Assembly (NCBI GenBank): GCA_902826335.1
Contig: CADEEL010000009.1
Span: 32,977 to 96,976 of the forward strand
Source of the DNA: an uncultured Alphaproteobacteria bacterium
Lineage (GTDB): Bacteria > Pseudomonadota > Alphaproteobacteria > Caulobacterales > Aquidulcibacteraceae
Direction of reading: 5' to 3'
DNA length: 64,000 nucleotides
The notes under the pieces were generated by a model, which was given only the letters and a program-made list of their open reading frames with translations, searched no databases and had not been told where the DNA came from. Of this stretch, positions 17,833 to 26,804 are shown one piece after another. The number at the start of each line of letters is the position of its first letter. Position 1 is the first letter of the stretch. A program made the translations under genes and the position numbers.

Positions 17833-18525
17833 TTACGCCGCGACGACGGCTTCCTGCGGATCGCGCAGCACATAGCCGCGGCCCCACACGGTCTCGATGT
17901 GGTGGTCCCCAGCCGCCGCCTGCAGCTTCTTGCGCAGCTTGCAGATGAACACGTCGATGATCTTGAGCTCAGGCTCGTCCATGCCGCCATAGAGATGATT
18001 GAGGAACATCTCCTTGGTCAGCGTCGTGCCTTTGCGCAGCGAGAGCAGCTCGAGCATCTGATATTCCTTGCCCGTCAGGTGCACGCGCTGGCCGTTCACT
18101 TCCACGGTCTTGGCGTCGAGATTGACGGTGATGTCGCCCGTCTTGATGAGGGCGTGGGCGTGGCCCTTTGAGCGGCGCACGATGGCGTTGATGCGCGCGA
18201 CCAGCTCGTCCTTGTTGAACGGCTTGGTCATGTAATCGTCGGCGCCGCCGCCCAGGCCCTTCACCTTCGTTTCGATGTGCGCATCGCCCGAAAGGATGAG
18301 AATCGGCGTATTGACCCGCGAGACGCGTAGCTGCTTCAGCACGTCGAACCCGTTCATGTCGGGCAAGGTGAGATCGAGCAGAATGATGTCGTAATCGTAG
18401 AGCTTGCCAAGGTCGATGCCTTCCTCGCCCAGATCGGTCGAATAGACGTTCAAGCCTTCGGACTTGAGCATCAATTCGATGCCCTGCGCCGTGGCGTTGT
18501 CGTCCTCGATCAGCAGAACCCGCAT
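17833..18525 (-). CDS. ctrA: Cell-cycle response regulator CtrA
   Basis: An OmpR-family response regulator that controls division, flagellum and replication genes in alphaproteobacteria. The receiver domain (1-115) has the acidic pocket (EDD at 7-9) and phosphoacceptor Asp51 in [12 protein letters not shown]. The C-terminal winged helix (130-225) ends the recognition region with [11 protein letters not shown]. The protein ends VVAA; in Caulobacter a C-terminal Ala-Ala is needed for ClpXP-dependent turnover. The 230-residue length is typical. Its upstream spacer contains several GANTC sites and a TTAACGC dyad, suggesting methylation-linked and autoregulated expression. Confidence 0.97.
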   Translation of the reverse strand: MRVLLIEDDNATAQGIELMLKSEGLNVYSTDLGEEGIDLGKLYDYDIILLDLTLPDMNGFDVLKQLRVSRVNTPILILSGDAHIETKVKGLGGGADDYMTKPFNKDELVARINAIVRRSKGHAHALIKTGDITVNLDAKTVEVNGQRVHLTGKEYQMLELLSLRKGTTLTKEMFLNHLYGGMDEPELKIIDVFICKLRKKLQAAAGDHHIETVWGRGYVLRDPQEAVVAA

Positions 18526-18812
18526 CGCGCCCTCTCAAAACTCATGCGCCGCGTGGCGCAATTCCCCGCAAACTTACGTCCCCGACTCACTGTTTAACGC
18601 TTTGCGTTAACAAAGCGTTGTTTCACGAGCCGACGCGGATCAGAATCTTGTTCGTCTCTTCACGCAAGAGTCCGGAGCATGAACAAAGCCTGCCGCAATC
18701 GGGAGCCATTGATTCCGATACAGAAACGAGCCGGACGCCGCCGTTAGGTTTTGCGTAACCATACCGCGCCAGCGTGCCGGCGATTTATTTTTCTGTGGAC
18801 GCGCCTGTGGAT
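18526..18812. promoter_or_regulatory. Divergent ctrA / fliI control region
   Basis: A 287-base spacer between the ctrA start (18525) and the preferred fliI start. It holds GANTC sites at 18584, 18643, 18668 and 18711 (CcrM methylation sequence). A perfect dyad TTAACGC-TTT-GCGTTAA lies at 18594-18610. Two CtrA-like half-site pairs are visible: TTAA-N7-TTGT at 18607-18621 and TTAG-N7-GTAA at 18744-18758, the latter followed by CCAT as in many CtrA sites. The consensus TTAA-N7-TTAA is not matched perfectly. Both genes probably have promoters here. Confidence 0.6.
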
Positions 18813-20144
18813 ATGAAATCGTCGGCCCTCGCCCGCATCGTCGCCGATATCGACGCCATGGAGCCCCGCCGCTTCGAGGGGCGCGTCACGGGCCTGAGCG
18901 GTCTGGTGATCGAGGCCTCGGGCCCGGCCGAGGCGTTAAGCGTCGGCGCGCGCGTCGCGATCGAAGGCGCTAGGCCAACGCGTGGGGAAATCGTCGGCTT
19001 CAAGGGCGCGCGCGCGCTGATCCTTCCTTATGACGCAGCGGAGTCCATTCGCCCCGGCGCGCGCGTGCGGATGGAGGGGCGCTCGCCGATGGTGCGGCCC
19101 TCCGCCGCTTGGCTCGGCCGCGTTGTCGATGCGTTTGGCGCGCCGGTGGATGGTCTCGGCCCCTTGCCGTACGGAACCAAGCCGCGCCCGGTGTGCGCCG
19201 CACCGCCGCCCGCGCACGCACGTGCGCGCGTCGGGACGCGTATGGATCTGGGCGTGCGCGCACTCAATATCTTCGCCGCTGTGTGCCGCGGCCAGCGCAT
19301 GGGCCTCTTCGCGGGCTCGGGCGTGGGCAAATCGGTGCTGTTGTCGATGCTGGCGCGCGGCGCCGCCGCCGATGTTGTCGTCATCGGCCTTATTGGCGAG
19401 CGCGGCCGCGAAGTGAACGAGTTTCTGCAGGATACTTTGGGCGAGGAGGGGCGCGCACGCTCCGTTGTCGTGGTCGCGACCTCCGATGAGCCCGCCGCGC
19501 GCAGGCGCCTCGCCCCGAAACTCGCCTGTGCCATCGCCGAGCATTTCAGGGACGAGGGCAAGGACGTGCTCTTGCTGCTGGACAGCGTCACGCGCTTCGC
19601 CATGGCGCAACGCGAAATCGGCCTCGCGGCGGGCGAGCCGCCGACCACGAAAGGCTACACGCCCTCCGTGTTCGCCGAACTGCCCAAATTGCTCGAGCGC
19701 GCGGGCCCGGGCGTGCCCAACGGCGCCAAGACCGGCTCGATCACCGGCCTCTTCACGGTTCTGGTCGATGGCGATGATCACAATGAGCCGATCGCGGACG
19801 CCGTGCGCGGCATTCTCGATGGTCACATCGTCATGGAGCGCCAGATCGCCGAGCGCGGCCGCTATCCCGCGATCAACGTGTTGAGATCGATCTCGCGCCT
19901 GATGCCGATGTGCCATTCGGAATCCGAAAACGCGCTCGTCGCCCGGGCGCGCTCGCTCCTGTCGGTCTACGCGGAAATGGAGGAGCTTATTCGGCTGGGC
20001 GCGTACAAGGCGGGCGCCGATCCCGAGATCGACGAGGCGATACGCCGCCGCGCCGCACTGGAGGGCGTGCTGCGCCAAGGGCGCTTCGAGCACGCCGATT
20101 TCGCCGCCGGCTTCGCCGCGCTCGATGCGGCGCTGAACGCGTGA
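18813..20144 (+). CDS. fliI: Flagellum-specific ATP synthase FliI
   Basis: A hexameric ATPase that powers flagellar type III export, related to F1-beta. The Walker A loop is [13 protein letters not shown], followed by [34 protein letters not shown] covers Walker B and catalytic residues, and [14 protein letters not shown] is the family signature. ATG 18813 gives 443 residues, matching relatives; the frame is open back to a GTG at 18774. fliJ follows after 7 bases. A CtrA-like site lies 55 bases upstream, consistent with class II flagellar control by the adjacent ctrA product. Confidence 0.93.
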   Translation: MKSSALARIVADIDAMEPRRFEGRVTGLSGLVIEASGPAEALSVGARVAIEGARPTRGEIVGFKGARALILPYDAAESIRPGARVRMEGRSPMVRPSAAWLGRVVDAFGAPVDGLGPLPYGTKPRPVCAAPPPAHARARVGTRMDLGVRALNIFAAVCRGQRMGLFAGSGVGKSVLLSMLARGAAADVVVIGLIGERGREVNEFLQDTLGEEGRARSVVVVATSDEPAARRRLAPKLACAIAEHFRDEGKDVLLLLDSVTRFAMAQREIGLAAGEPPTTKGYTPSVFAELPKLLERAGPGVPNGAKTGSITGLFTVLVDGDDHNEPIADAVRGILDGHIVMERQIAERGRYPAINVLRSISRLMPMCHSESENALVARARSLLSVYAEMEELIRLGAYKAGADPEIDEAIRRRAALEGVLRQGRFEHADFAAGFAALDAALNA

Positions 20145-20151
20145 CGGCGCC

Positions 20152-20568
20152 ATGAAAGCGCTCGCCACGCTCATCCGCCTGGCCAAGGAGCGCGTGGAAG
20201 AGGCGCGTCGCGCCTTCGCCGAAGGCCAAGCGCGCCACGCACGGGCGGTGGCGCGCATCGCCGATCTCGAAACCCACGTGGCGAGCGAGCAAGTCGAGGC
20301 GGCCAAGGCGCAGAGCGTCTGGAGCACCTATGGCGCCTTCGCCGCCGTTCGCGCGCGCGATCGCCGCCTTCTGGAAGCCGACGAACGCGCCTGCGCCGAG
20401 GCGGCCTATGTCCTGCGCGATGCGCTCACCGCCGCGCACGTCGACCTCAAGAAGCTTGAAAAACTCGCCGAACTTGAAGCCGCGCGCGCGGCCGAGCGCC
20501 AATTGCGCCGTGAGCAGGCCGAGTTGGACGAAGCCGCCACCCTCCGCGCCGCGCGCCGCACGTCCTGA
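20152..20568 (+). CDS. fliJ: Flagellar export chaperone FliJ
   Basis: A 138-residue, almost fully helical, charged protein expected to form an antiparallel coiled coil. FliJ inserts into the FliI hexamer like the gamma stalk of F1 and helps export flagellar subunits. The primary sequence is poorly conserved, so the assignment rests on size, heptad-rich composition (LIRLAKERVEEARRAFAEG) and its position 7 bases after fliI. No other flagellar genes are in the window. Confidence 0.8.
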   Translation: MKALATLIRLAKERVEEARRAFAEGQARHARAVARIADLETHVASEQVEAAKAQSVWSTYGAFAAVRARDRRLLEADERACAEAAYVLRDALTAAHVDLKKLEKLAELEAARAAERQLRREQAELDEAATLRAARRTS

Positions 20569-20632
20569 CGCGTGAGAAAGCGCTTGAACGCCGCGCTGTC
20601 TTCATGCACGCGCGGCAGGCCGGAGGCCATGC

Positions 20633-21682
20633 ATGAAAACGCCGCGCTCATTCTTCAAGCCCCTCGCCATCGGCGCACCCGCGCCGCTCCGCGAACCGCC
20701 GGTCAAGCTCGAGCGCATGATTCACTTCGTGCCGACCCATTTGGAGAAAGTGCGCGCCAAGGCGCCGGACGTTGCCCGCGAAGTGGATGTCGTGCTCGCC
20801 AATTTGGAGGACGCCATCCCAGCCGATGCGAAGGAGGCGGCCCGCGCCGGCGCCATCGAGATGGGCCGCGCGACGGACTTCGCTGCGCTCGGCGTCGGCT
20901 ATTGGGCGCGCATCAATCCATTGAATGCGCCCTGGCATCTGGATGACGTGATGGAGCTGGTCGCTGGGCTCGGCGATCGGATCGATGTGCTGATGATCCC
21001 CAAGGTCGAAGGGCCATGGGACATCCATTACATGGATCAGCTGCTCGCGCAGCTTGAGGCGCGCCATGGTCTGACCAAGCCGATCCTGTTGCACGCAATC
21101 CTCGAAACCGCCGAAGGCGTCGCCAATGTCGAGGCAATCGCTGGCGCATCGCCGCGTATGCAGGGAATTTCACTCGGCCCCGCCGATCTCGCCGCGTCCC
21201 GCAAGATGAAGACGACGCGGGTGGGCGGCGGCCATCCCGGCTACCGCGTAATTGAAGATGTCCGCGCGGATGGCGCCGTGCGCGCCAGCGCCCAGCAGGA
21301 TCTCTGGCACTATACGTTCGCGCGCATGGTCGATGCCTGCGCCATGCACGCGATCAAGCCGTTTTACGGCCCGTTCGGCGCCATCGACGATCCCGAGGCG
21401 TGCGAGCAGCAATTCCGCAACGCTTTTCTGATGGGCTGCGTCGGCGCCTGGACGCTGCATCCGTCCCAGATCGCTATCGCCAAGAAAGTGTTCAATCCGG
21501 ATCCGGACGAAGTGAAGTTCGCCGTGCGCATACTGGAGGCCATGCCGGATGGGACGGGCGTCGCCATGCTCGATGGCAAGATGCAAGACGACGCAACCTG
21601 GAAACAGGCCAAGGTCATCGTCGATCTCGCCCGTCAGGTCGCCGCGAAGGATACAGACATGGCGGCCGCATACGGGTTCTGA
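20633..21682 (+). CDS. HpcH/HpaI aldolase family, malyl-CoA lyase-like CoA ester lyase
   Basis: A 349-residue TIM-barrel lyase of the citrate-lyase-beta/malyl-CoA-lyase group, which cleaves or forms malyl-CoA and related thioesters. Visible motifs are [20 protein letters not shown] (metal-site acidic residue), [37 protein letters not shown] (catalytic Glu) and [18 protein letters not shown] at 20622-20626 supports the start. Malyl-CoA lyase serves the ethylmalonyl-CoA pathway or glyoxylate assimilation, but no partner gene is adjacent, so the exact substrate is open. Confidence 0.8.
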   Translation: MKTPRSFFKPLAIGAPAPLREPPVKLERMIHFVPTHLEKVRAKAPDVAREVDVVLANLEDAIPADAKEAARAGAIEMGRATDFAALGVGYWARINPLNAPWHLDDVMELVAGLGDRIDVLMIPKVEGPWDIHYMDQLLAQLEARHGLTKPILLHAILETAEGVANVEAIAGASPRMQGISLGPADLAASRKMKTTRVGGGHPGYRVIEDVRADGAVRASAQQDLWHYTFARMVDACAMHAIKPFYGPFGAIDDPEACEQQFRNAFLMGCVGAWTLHPSQIAIAKKVFNPDPDEVKFAVRILEAMPDGTGVAMLDGKMQDDATWKQAKVIVDLARQVAAKDTDMAAAYGF

Positions 21683-21753
21683 TCTGCCTTGAAATGGCCA
21701 TTGGACTTTTCCCCATCCGTGCGCTTAGGTCCACGCCGACGCGGGGGACGTTC

Positions 21754-22236
21754 ATGCGGAGTTATCCCATGCTGCGCGCGTCTATCGTCACGCTTGTATC
21801 GTCATTGTTGTTATTGGGCGCCGCGTCCGCGCAGCCGGCCGGCCCCGGCCGGCTCACCGCGCGCGCGCCCGATCTTGCGCCCTTGTCCGCCCGCATCGAG
21901 CACGGCGTCGTCGCCGTGCGAAATGTGGGCAGCGCCGCTTCGCCGCCGTCGATTGTCACGGTTGAGTGCAGCGTGGTCGGCCGGCGCGGCGGCTGTCCGG
22001 AAATTCCGCGCCGCTTCGCGCGCCGCTATTCGGATGCCGCCTATCCAAACAAGATCGTGATCCATGTGCCGGCGTTGCCGGCCGGCCACGTGCATAATCA
22101 CAATCTCGCCTTCTGGGGCGCGTTGGTCTGGCCGTCGGGCTCGTACAATTTTGACTTCATGGCCGACGCGGGCTCGGCGGTCGCTGAGACCAACGAGGCG
22201 AACAACGCGCAGAGCCATGTCTGGGTCGTGCCGTAA
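21754..22236 (+). CDS. Secreted CARDB-like domain protein
   Basis: A 160-residue exported protein. ATG 21754 follows GGGGGA and opens a signal peptide (LRASIVTLVSSLLLLGAASAQ). The mature part looks like one CARDB (immunoglobulin-like) adhesion module: DLAPLSARIEHGVVAVRNVG starts the first strands, and the terminal SAVAETNEANNAQ is the typical CARDB ending. Two cysteines (in VECSVVGRRGGC) may form a disulfide. Function is unknown; ligand or surface contact in the periplasm is inferred. It converges on xerD. Confidence 0.65.
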   Translation: MRSYPMLRASIVTLVSSLLLLGAASAQPAGPGRLTARAPDLAPLSARIEHGVVAVRNVGSAASPPSIVTVECSVVGRRGGCPEIPRRFARRYSDAAYPNKIVIHVPALPAGHVHNHNLAFWGALVWPSGSYNFDFMADAGSAVAETNEANNAQSHVWVVP

Positions 22237-22264
22237 GGCCCGGCGCGTGAAGCTGGCGCGGCGC

Positions 22265-23188
22265 TTATTGGCCGCCGCGCCGCGCCAGCGGGTGCGCGCG
22301 TTCGACGATGGCCTTGAGCCGTTCATCGGCGACATGCGTGTAAATCTGCGTCGTCGCGATGTCCGCGTGCCCGAGCAGCATCTGCACGGTGCGCAAATCC
22401 GCGCCGCCCTCCACCAGATGCGTGGCGAATGCGTGCCGCAGCACGTGCGGTGAAACGGCCCGCGCATCGAGGCCCGCCGCGCGCGCCGCTTGATCCAAAA
22501 TTTGCGCCACGCGCCGCCGTGTCAGCTTGCCGTCCCGCGCGGTCGGCGATGGAAACAGCCAACGATCGGCTTTGTCGCGCTGCGCGGCGCTCTTGGGCAG
22601 AAACGCCGCGCGCACCGCGAGATAATCCGCCAAGGCCGAGAGCGCCGGCGCGCCGAGCACGATCATCCGCGCACGCCCGCCCTTGCCAGTGATGGTGAGG
22701 TGGCATTGCCCCGGCGCGGGCGCGGCCCTGAGCGGCAGCGCCGTCAGCTCGCTGACCCGAAACCCTCCGCCATAGAGCAGCTCCACGAGGGCGCGGTCGC
22801 GCGCCGATGTTGCGTCATGCCCAGCGCTTGCGCCGTCTATGAGGCGTGCGACCTCTTCGCGCGTCATGGTTTTCGGCAAGGCCCGCGCGCGCGCGGGCGG
22901 TTCGATGCGCGCGGTTGGATCGTCGCCCCGATCGCCTTCTTCCAGCAGGAACCGATAGAATTGCTTGAGCGCGGATATGCGCCGGCGCACCGTCGCCGCC
23001 GAAAGGCCGCGCCGGGTCAGCGCCGCCACATACGCCTCGACATCCTGCGCCGAAGCCGCCGTCATCGGCGCCGGCAGCGCGCCAGCCGCATCGGCGAGAT
23101 CGCGGCGATAGGCGTCGAGCGTATTGACCCGCGCGCCGCGCTCGGCGGCGAGCATTTCCAGAAACGCTTCGACGCGCGCCGCGGTCAC
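22265..23188 (-). CDS. xerD: Tyrosine recombinase XerD
   Basis: A 307-residue site-specific recombinase that with XerC resolves chromosome dimers at dif. The N-terminal SAM-like core-binding domain covers residues 1-85. The catalytic residues are all visible: Arg in GGFRVSELTAL, Lys in TGKGGRARM, His and Arg in SPHVLRHAFATH, His in LLGHADIATTQ and Tyr in IYTHV. The start is GTG at 23188, overlapping the stop of the upstream hypothetical gene by 4 bases. No phage or integron context is seen, so the housekeeping XerD role is preferred over a mobile integrase. Confidence 0.9.
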   Translation of the reverse strand: MTAARVEAFLEMLAAERGARVNTLDAYRRDLADAAGALPAPMTAASAQDVEAYVAALTRRGLSAATVRRRISALKQFYRFLLEEGDRGDDPTARIEPPARARALPKTMTREEVARLIDGASAGHDATSARDRALVELLYGGGFRVSELTALPLRAAPAPGQCHLTITGKGGRARMIVLGAPALSALADYLAVRAAFLPKSAAQRDKADRWLFPSPTARDGKLTRRRVAQILDQAARAAGLDARAVSPHVLRHAFATHLVEGGADLRTVQMLLGHADIATTQIYTHVADERLKAIVERAHPLARRGGQ

Positions 23189-24783
23189 GCCGGAGGCCCC
23201 GCATTGAGCGCTTCGATCGCCAAGCCGCGCGCCGCGTCGTCCAACTCGGCGGTCCTGAGCGCGCGGATGAGCGCCGCGAGCGAGTCGGCGTCGAGGCCGC
23301 CCGCGCCGCCCGCCGCCGCGATCGCGGCGATCAGCGCGGTCTCGCCAATCGATCGGCCTTGCGCGGCGCTTTGCGCGGCCGCGAGCAAACCGGATTCAAC
23401 TCGCCGTCCCCCTTGCGGTGGATTGGCGGTGAGAAACGCGCGCGCCGCGCCATCGATCGGAAAGCCGAGCGCGGACAGGATTGTCACATCGCGCGCCGCC
23501 GCGCGCGCGTTCGGCCCGGCCGCGTCGATCCGCCTACGGACAGCCAGCGCCGCCCCCTCGGCGTTGAGGCGCTGGCCGATCGCCAGCGCTGCGTGCGCGG
23601 ACGCGAGCAGGCGCGGCTCGACGCCAGCCTGTGCGGCGTTGTCCGCCAGGCGCGCGCCAAGCGGCATGTCCCCGGTGGCGATCGCCGCGCGCGTGAAGGC
23701 GAGCGCGCCGGCCGCGTCGGGCGCGGCGGTGAGGGCGGCGATGTCGTCGTGGAACAATCGGGCGGCCGCGAAGAAGGCCATATAATTGGCGCTTCCGTTG
23801 AGGGCGCCGGCGATCGCGGTCGCCGCCGCGAGGGACCCTGGCGCGGCTTCTACCTGACGTACGGCCTGCCCAAGCGCGGGCAGGCTCGCCGGCGGCGCCT
23901 CGCCGCCCCGTAACGCTGCGCGCGCCGCCGCGAGCGGAAGAATGGCCCGGCGAAAGGCGAGGCCGGCGGCCTGTGCGCGCAACGCCGCCGGCGCCGCTTC
24001 GTTCCGCGCTACGGTGACCAGCGCCAGCGCCGATGCGTTTGTCAGCGGCGCGGCGCCGGGCGCCAGGCGCGCCGCAAGGGATACGGACGCGTTGAGACTC
24101 GAATCATAGCGTGCTGCGATCGGGCGCGGCGGCGGCGCGGCGATGGCGCCGATCGCGGACCGGAACCAGGCGTCCTCCGCATTGGCGCTACGCGCGACTT
24201 CCAGTGCAAGATCGGCGCTCGCGGCCTCACCAGCCGCCGCCGCGCAGAAGGCGCGCAGCCTCAGCAAGAACGGCGTGGGCTCGCCGACGCCGTCGGCGCG
24301 GCTGCGTTGGCATGCGGGCTGGATGCGCCCGCGCGCCAATTCCGCCTGCGCGGCGTATTGGGCGATGGCCGCGTCAGCGCTTGCCGCGCCCGCCGCCATC
24401 GTGGCCAATTCGTCCGCCATGCCGAGCCGCCCAAGCGCGGCGTAGCGTTTGCGTGCGGCCTCGTCGCGCCCGTCTCCGACCGGCGCATCGCCCGCCGAAG
24501 CAAGCGCGCGTCGCGCCAGCGCCAGAGCCGCAGGGGAGTCGAACGTCGCCGGCAGCCGATCGAACAACACGCCCAGAAAATCCGGGTCGCTGCCGGCCCA
24601 GAGCGCGGGAGGCAGCCCGCCTTGATTGCGCGCGAGCGCGCCGACCGTCCAAGCGTCGAGCGCGCGCAGGGCGCCCGACTCGATCGGCGCGGGGCTTTGC
24701 GCGGGCGCCGGCTCTGTCTGCCCGCTGGCCGTGGCGGAAAGGCACAACGCGGCCATACCGGCCGCAACAAGCAAGGGTCTCAT
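23185..24783 (-). CDS. Exported Ala-rich helical protein, unknown function
   Basis: A 532-residue protein with a signal peptide (MRPLLVAAGMAALCLSATAS). The mature part is very rich in alanine and appears to be a string of short amphipathic helices, like a TPR or alpha-solenoid scaffold; no catalytic motif was recognised. Proteins in this setting are sometimes mislabelled antifreeze-like because of the alanine content. Its start overlaps the stop of the upstream 61-residue membrane protein, and its stop overlaps the xerD start, so the three are probably one transcript divergent from aroK-aroB. Confidence 0.75.
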   Translation of the reverse strand: MRPLLVAAGMAALCLSATASGQTEPAPAQSPAPIESGALRALDAWTVGALARNQGGLPPALWAGSDPDFLGVLFDRLPATFDSPAALALARRALASAGDAPVGDGRDEAARKRYAALGRLGMADELATMAAGAASADAAIAQYAAQAELARGRIQPACQRSRADGVGEPTPFLLRLRAFCAAAAGEAASADLALEVARSANAEDAWFRSAIGAIAAPPPRPIAARYDSSLNASVSLAARLAPGAAPLTNASALALVTVARNEAAPAALRAQAAGLAFRRAILPLAAARAALRGGEAPPASLPALGQAVRQVEAAPGSLAAATAIAGALNGSANYMAFFAAARLFHDDIAALTAAPDAAGALAFTRAAIATGDMPLGARLADNAAQAGVEPRLLASAHAALAIGQRLNAEGAALAVRRRIDAAGPNARAAARDVTILSALGFPIDGAARAFLTANPPQGGRRVESGLLAAAQSAAQGRSIGETALIAAIAAAGGAGGLDADSLAALIRALRTAELDDAARGLAIEALNAGPPA

Positions 24784-24965
24784 GGCGTTCCGTCCTTGAT
24801 CGCGTCCGGCAATTCGATTCGCTCGAGCGTTTGAGTGGGCGTGATGTCGTCGGCGCGGCCGATCAGTAGAATGAACGAGATTAGTCCCGCCGCACCCGCC
24901 GCCGCGAACAAAATCAGCCGCAGGCGAGGATCGGAGCGGCCGCTCCGGCGTCTTCGTCGTCTCAC
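24780..24965 (-). CDS. Small single-pass membrane protein
   Basis: A 61-residue protein starting at GTG 24965, chosen because AAAGGG lies 6-9 bases upstream. It has a strongly basic N-terminus (VRRRRRRSGRSDPRLR), one membrane helix (LILFAAAGAAGLISFILLI) and a short polar tail predicted to be periplasmic. A longer TTG start at 25007 is possible. It overlaps the following 532-residue gene by 4 bases (ATGA), so the two products may work together. The family is not recognised. Confidence 0.65.
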   Translation of the reverse strand: MRRRRRRSGRSDPRLRLILFAAAGAAGLISFILLIGRADDITPTQTLERIELPDAIKDGTP

Positions 24966-25073
24966 TTGTATACCCTTTGCATTGCGGCGAACCGAGATTG
25001 ACCCCAAAATGCGGCGAGTTTCCAGCCCGCGCGGTGAAGCTGGCCGGCCTCGCCGGGCGAACGGAGGATTGTG

Positions 25074-25682
25074 GTGAGCGGCCCAGCCGGGGAGGCCAGT
25101 TCAGTGGACACGCAGGCCGCGTCGGATACGGCGCTGGCGTCAGGGCTGCGAATCGAGCGCACGATTGCGCTGGTCGGTCTGATGGGCGCCGGCAAAACCA
25201 CAATCGGCCGTCGGCTCGCTGTCGCGCTCGGCTTGGCGTTTCGCGACGCCGATGAGGAAATTGAGCGCGCGGCGGGGCTGAGCGTGGCCGAGATATTCCG
25301 TCGCCATGGAGAGCCGGAATTCCGCCGGGGCGAGCGCGGCGTGATTCGCCGGCTTCTTGATGAGGCGCCGCACGTCCTGGCGACCGGCGGGGGCGCCTTC
25401 ATCGATCCCGAGACGCGCGATTTGATGCGTGAACGCGCCATAACCATTTGGCTCCGCGCCGATCTCGACACACTTATGCGCCGGGTGGAAAAGCGCGATC
25501 ATCGTCCATTGTTGAAGGAAGACGATCCCCGCGCCGTCATGGCGCGCCTGATGGCGGTGCGCTATCCGATTTACGAGGAGGCTGAGCTGACCGTGGATTC
25601 GAGCAATACGCCGCACGCCCGCGCGGTGGCGTCGATCTTACGCGCGCTCGCCGCCCGCCAGCACGCGCGGGCGCGGCCGTGA
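25074..25682 (+). CDS. aroK: Shikimate kinase
   Basis: It phosphorylates shikimate at O-3 in the chorismate pathway. The P-loop is GLMGAGKTTIGRRLA. DADEEIE binds Mg and shikimate, FRRGERGVI and ATGGGAF form the shikimate site, and RPLLKEDDP is the lid. Two GTG codons occur at 25071 and 25074; the second is 6 bases after GGAGG (25063-25067) and is preferred. About 25 extra residues precede the kinase core. The stop overlaps the aroB start. Confidence 0.95.
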   Translation: MSGPAGEASSVDTQAASDTALASGLRIERTIALVGLMGAGKTTIGRRLAVALGLAFRDADEEIERAAGLSVAEIFRRHGEPEFRRGERGVIRRLLDEAPHVLATGGGAFIDPETRDLMRERAITIWLRADLDTLMRRVEKRDHRPLLKEDDPRAVMARLMAVRYPIYEEAELTVDSSNTPHARAVASILRALAARQHARARP

Positions 25683-26794
25683 CGGAAGAAATTGTCCGCG
25701 TCAATCTCGGCCCGCGATCCTATGATGTGCGGATTGGGCGCGGCCTCATCGAGCGCGCTGGCGCTTTGATCGCTCCGCTTGCGCGGCGCGTCGCCATTGT
25801 CACGGACGAGACCGTTGCGCCGCTTTACTTGGGCGCCCTGGAGCGGAGCCTTGCGGCGTCCGGCCTCGCCGCGCAGGCAATTCTCATCCCGCCGGGGGAA
25901 GCGCAGAAGAGCTTCGCGGGCTTGGAGCGGGTCGCCAACGCGTTGCTGTCCCACGGCTTGGACCGCCGCGACCTCGTCATCGCGCTGGGCGGCGGCGTCG
26001 TTGGGGACCTTGCCGGATTTGCGGCGGGAATTCTCAAACGCGGCGTCGACTTCGTTCAAATTCCCACCACCTTGCTGGCGCAGGTGGATTCTTCCGTAGG
26101 CGGAAAAACCGCGATCGATACGTCGCACGGCAAGAACCTTGTCGGCGTCTTTCATCAGCCGCGCCTCGTCCTGGCGGACTTGGATGCGCTCGCCACGCTG
26201 CCAGCCCGGGAAATGCGCTGCGGCTATGCGGAGATCGTCAAATATGGCCTGATCGGGGACGAGGCGTTTTTCGCCTGGTGCGAGGAAAACGGCCGGCGGG
26301 TGATAGCGGGCGATTTCGATGCGCTCACACATGCCGTGAAGATCTCGGTGGAGGCCAAGGCGCGCATCGTCGAATCCGATGAGCGTGACGCCGGCGCCCG
26401 CGCCCTGCTCAATTTGGGCCATACGTTCGCGCACGCCTTTGAGGAGAGCGCGGGTTTCGGGGACGAACTAAAGCATGGCGAGGCTGTCGCGGCGGGATTG
26501 GCGCTCGCGTTTCAATTGTCCGCGCGCCTGGGCCTGTGCGCGACCGCCGCGGCGGACCGCGTCACACGCCATTTGCGCGGCTTGGGCTACGCCGTCGATT
26601 GTGAGCATGTCCCGGGCGGCCCGTTCAAGCCTGACCGCCTGCTGGCCGCCATGCGCCAAGACAAGAAGACGCAAGGCGATGAATTGACATTCGTTCTCGC
26701 GCGCGCAATCGGCGATGCAGTCATACAGCGCGGCGTTGCGCCAGAGGCCGTGCGCGCGCTTATCTCCGACGCGCCAGCCGCCGAGCCAAGGTGA
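25679..26794 (+). CDS. aroB: 3-dehydroquinate synthase
   Basis: An NAD- and metal-dependent enzyme that cyclises DAHP to 3-dehydroquinate. GGGVVGDLAGFAAGILKRGV is the NAD-binding signature. GYAEIVKYGL, NLGHTFAHAFEE and LKHGEAVAAGL hold metal ligands (Glu, His, His). The start is GTG at 25679, overlapping the aroK stop by 4 bases (GTGA), so translation is coupled. The 371-residue length is normal. Confidence 0.96.
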   Translation: MTEEIVRVNLGPRSYDVRIGRGLIERAGALIAPLARRVAIVTDETVAPLYLGALERSLAASGLAAQAILIPPGEAQKSFAGLERVANALLSHGLDRRDLVIALGGGVVGDLAGFAAGILKRGVDFVQIPTTLLAQVDSSVGGKTAIDTSHGKNLVGVFHQPRLVLADLDALATLPAREMRCGYAEIVKYGLIGDEAFFAWCEENGRRVIAGDFDALTHAVKISVEAKARIVESDERDAGARALLNLGHTFAHAFEESAGFGDELKHGEAVAAGLALAFQLSARLGLCATAAADRVTRHLRGLGYAVDCEHVPGGPFKPDRLLAAMRQDKKTQGDELTFVLARAIGDAVIQRGVAPEAVRALISDAPAAEPR

Positions 26795-26804
26795 TCAAAG
26801 CGCC

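Noticed and set aside
18594..18610. The TTAACGC dyad considered as a canonical CtrA box
   Set aside because: The TTAA units are 9 bases apart rather than 7, so it is reported only as a dyad in the control region.
18936..20327. A 463-codon minus-strand frame opposite fliI
   Set aside because: fliI has complete Walker motifs and family length; the antisense frame has no motif and crosses into fliJ.
22265..23188. The tyrosine recombinase considered as a phage or island integrase
   Set aside because: Its XerD-like length and motifs, coupled upstream genes and lack of an att duplication, tRNA or phage genes favour chromosomal XerD.
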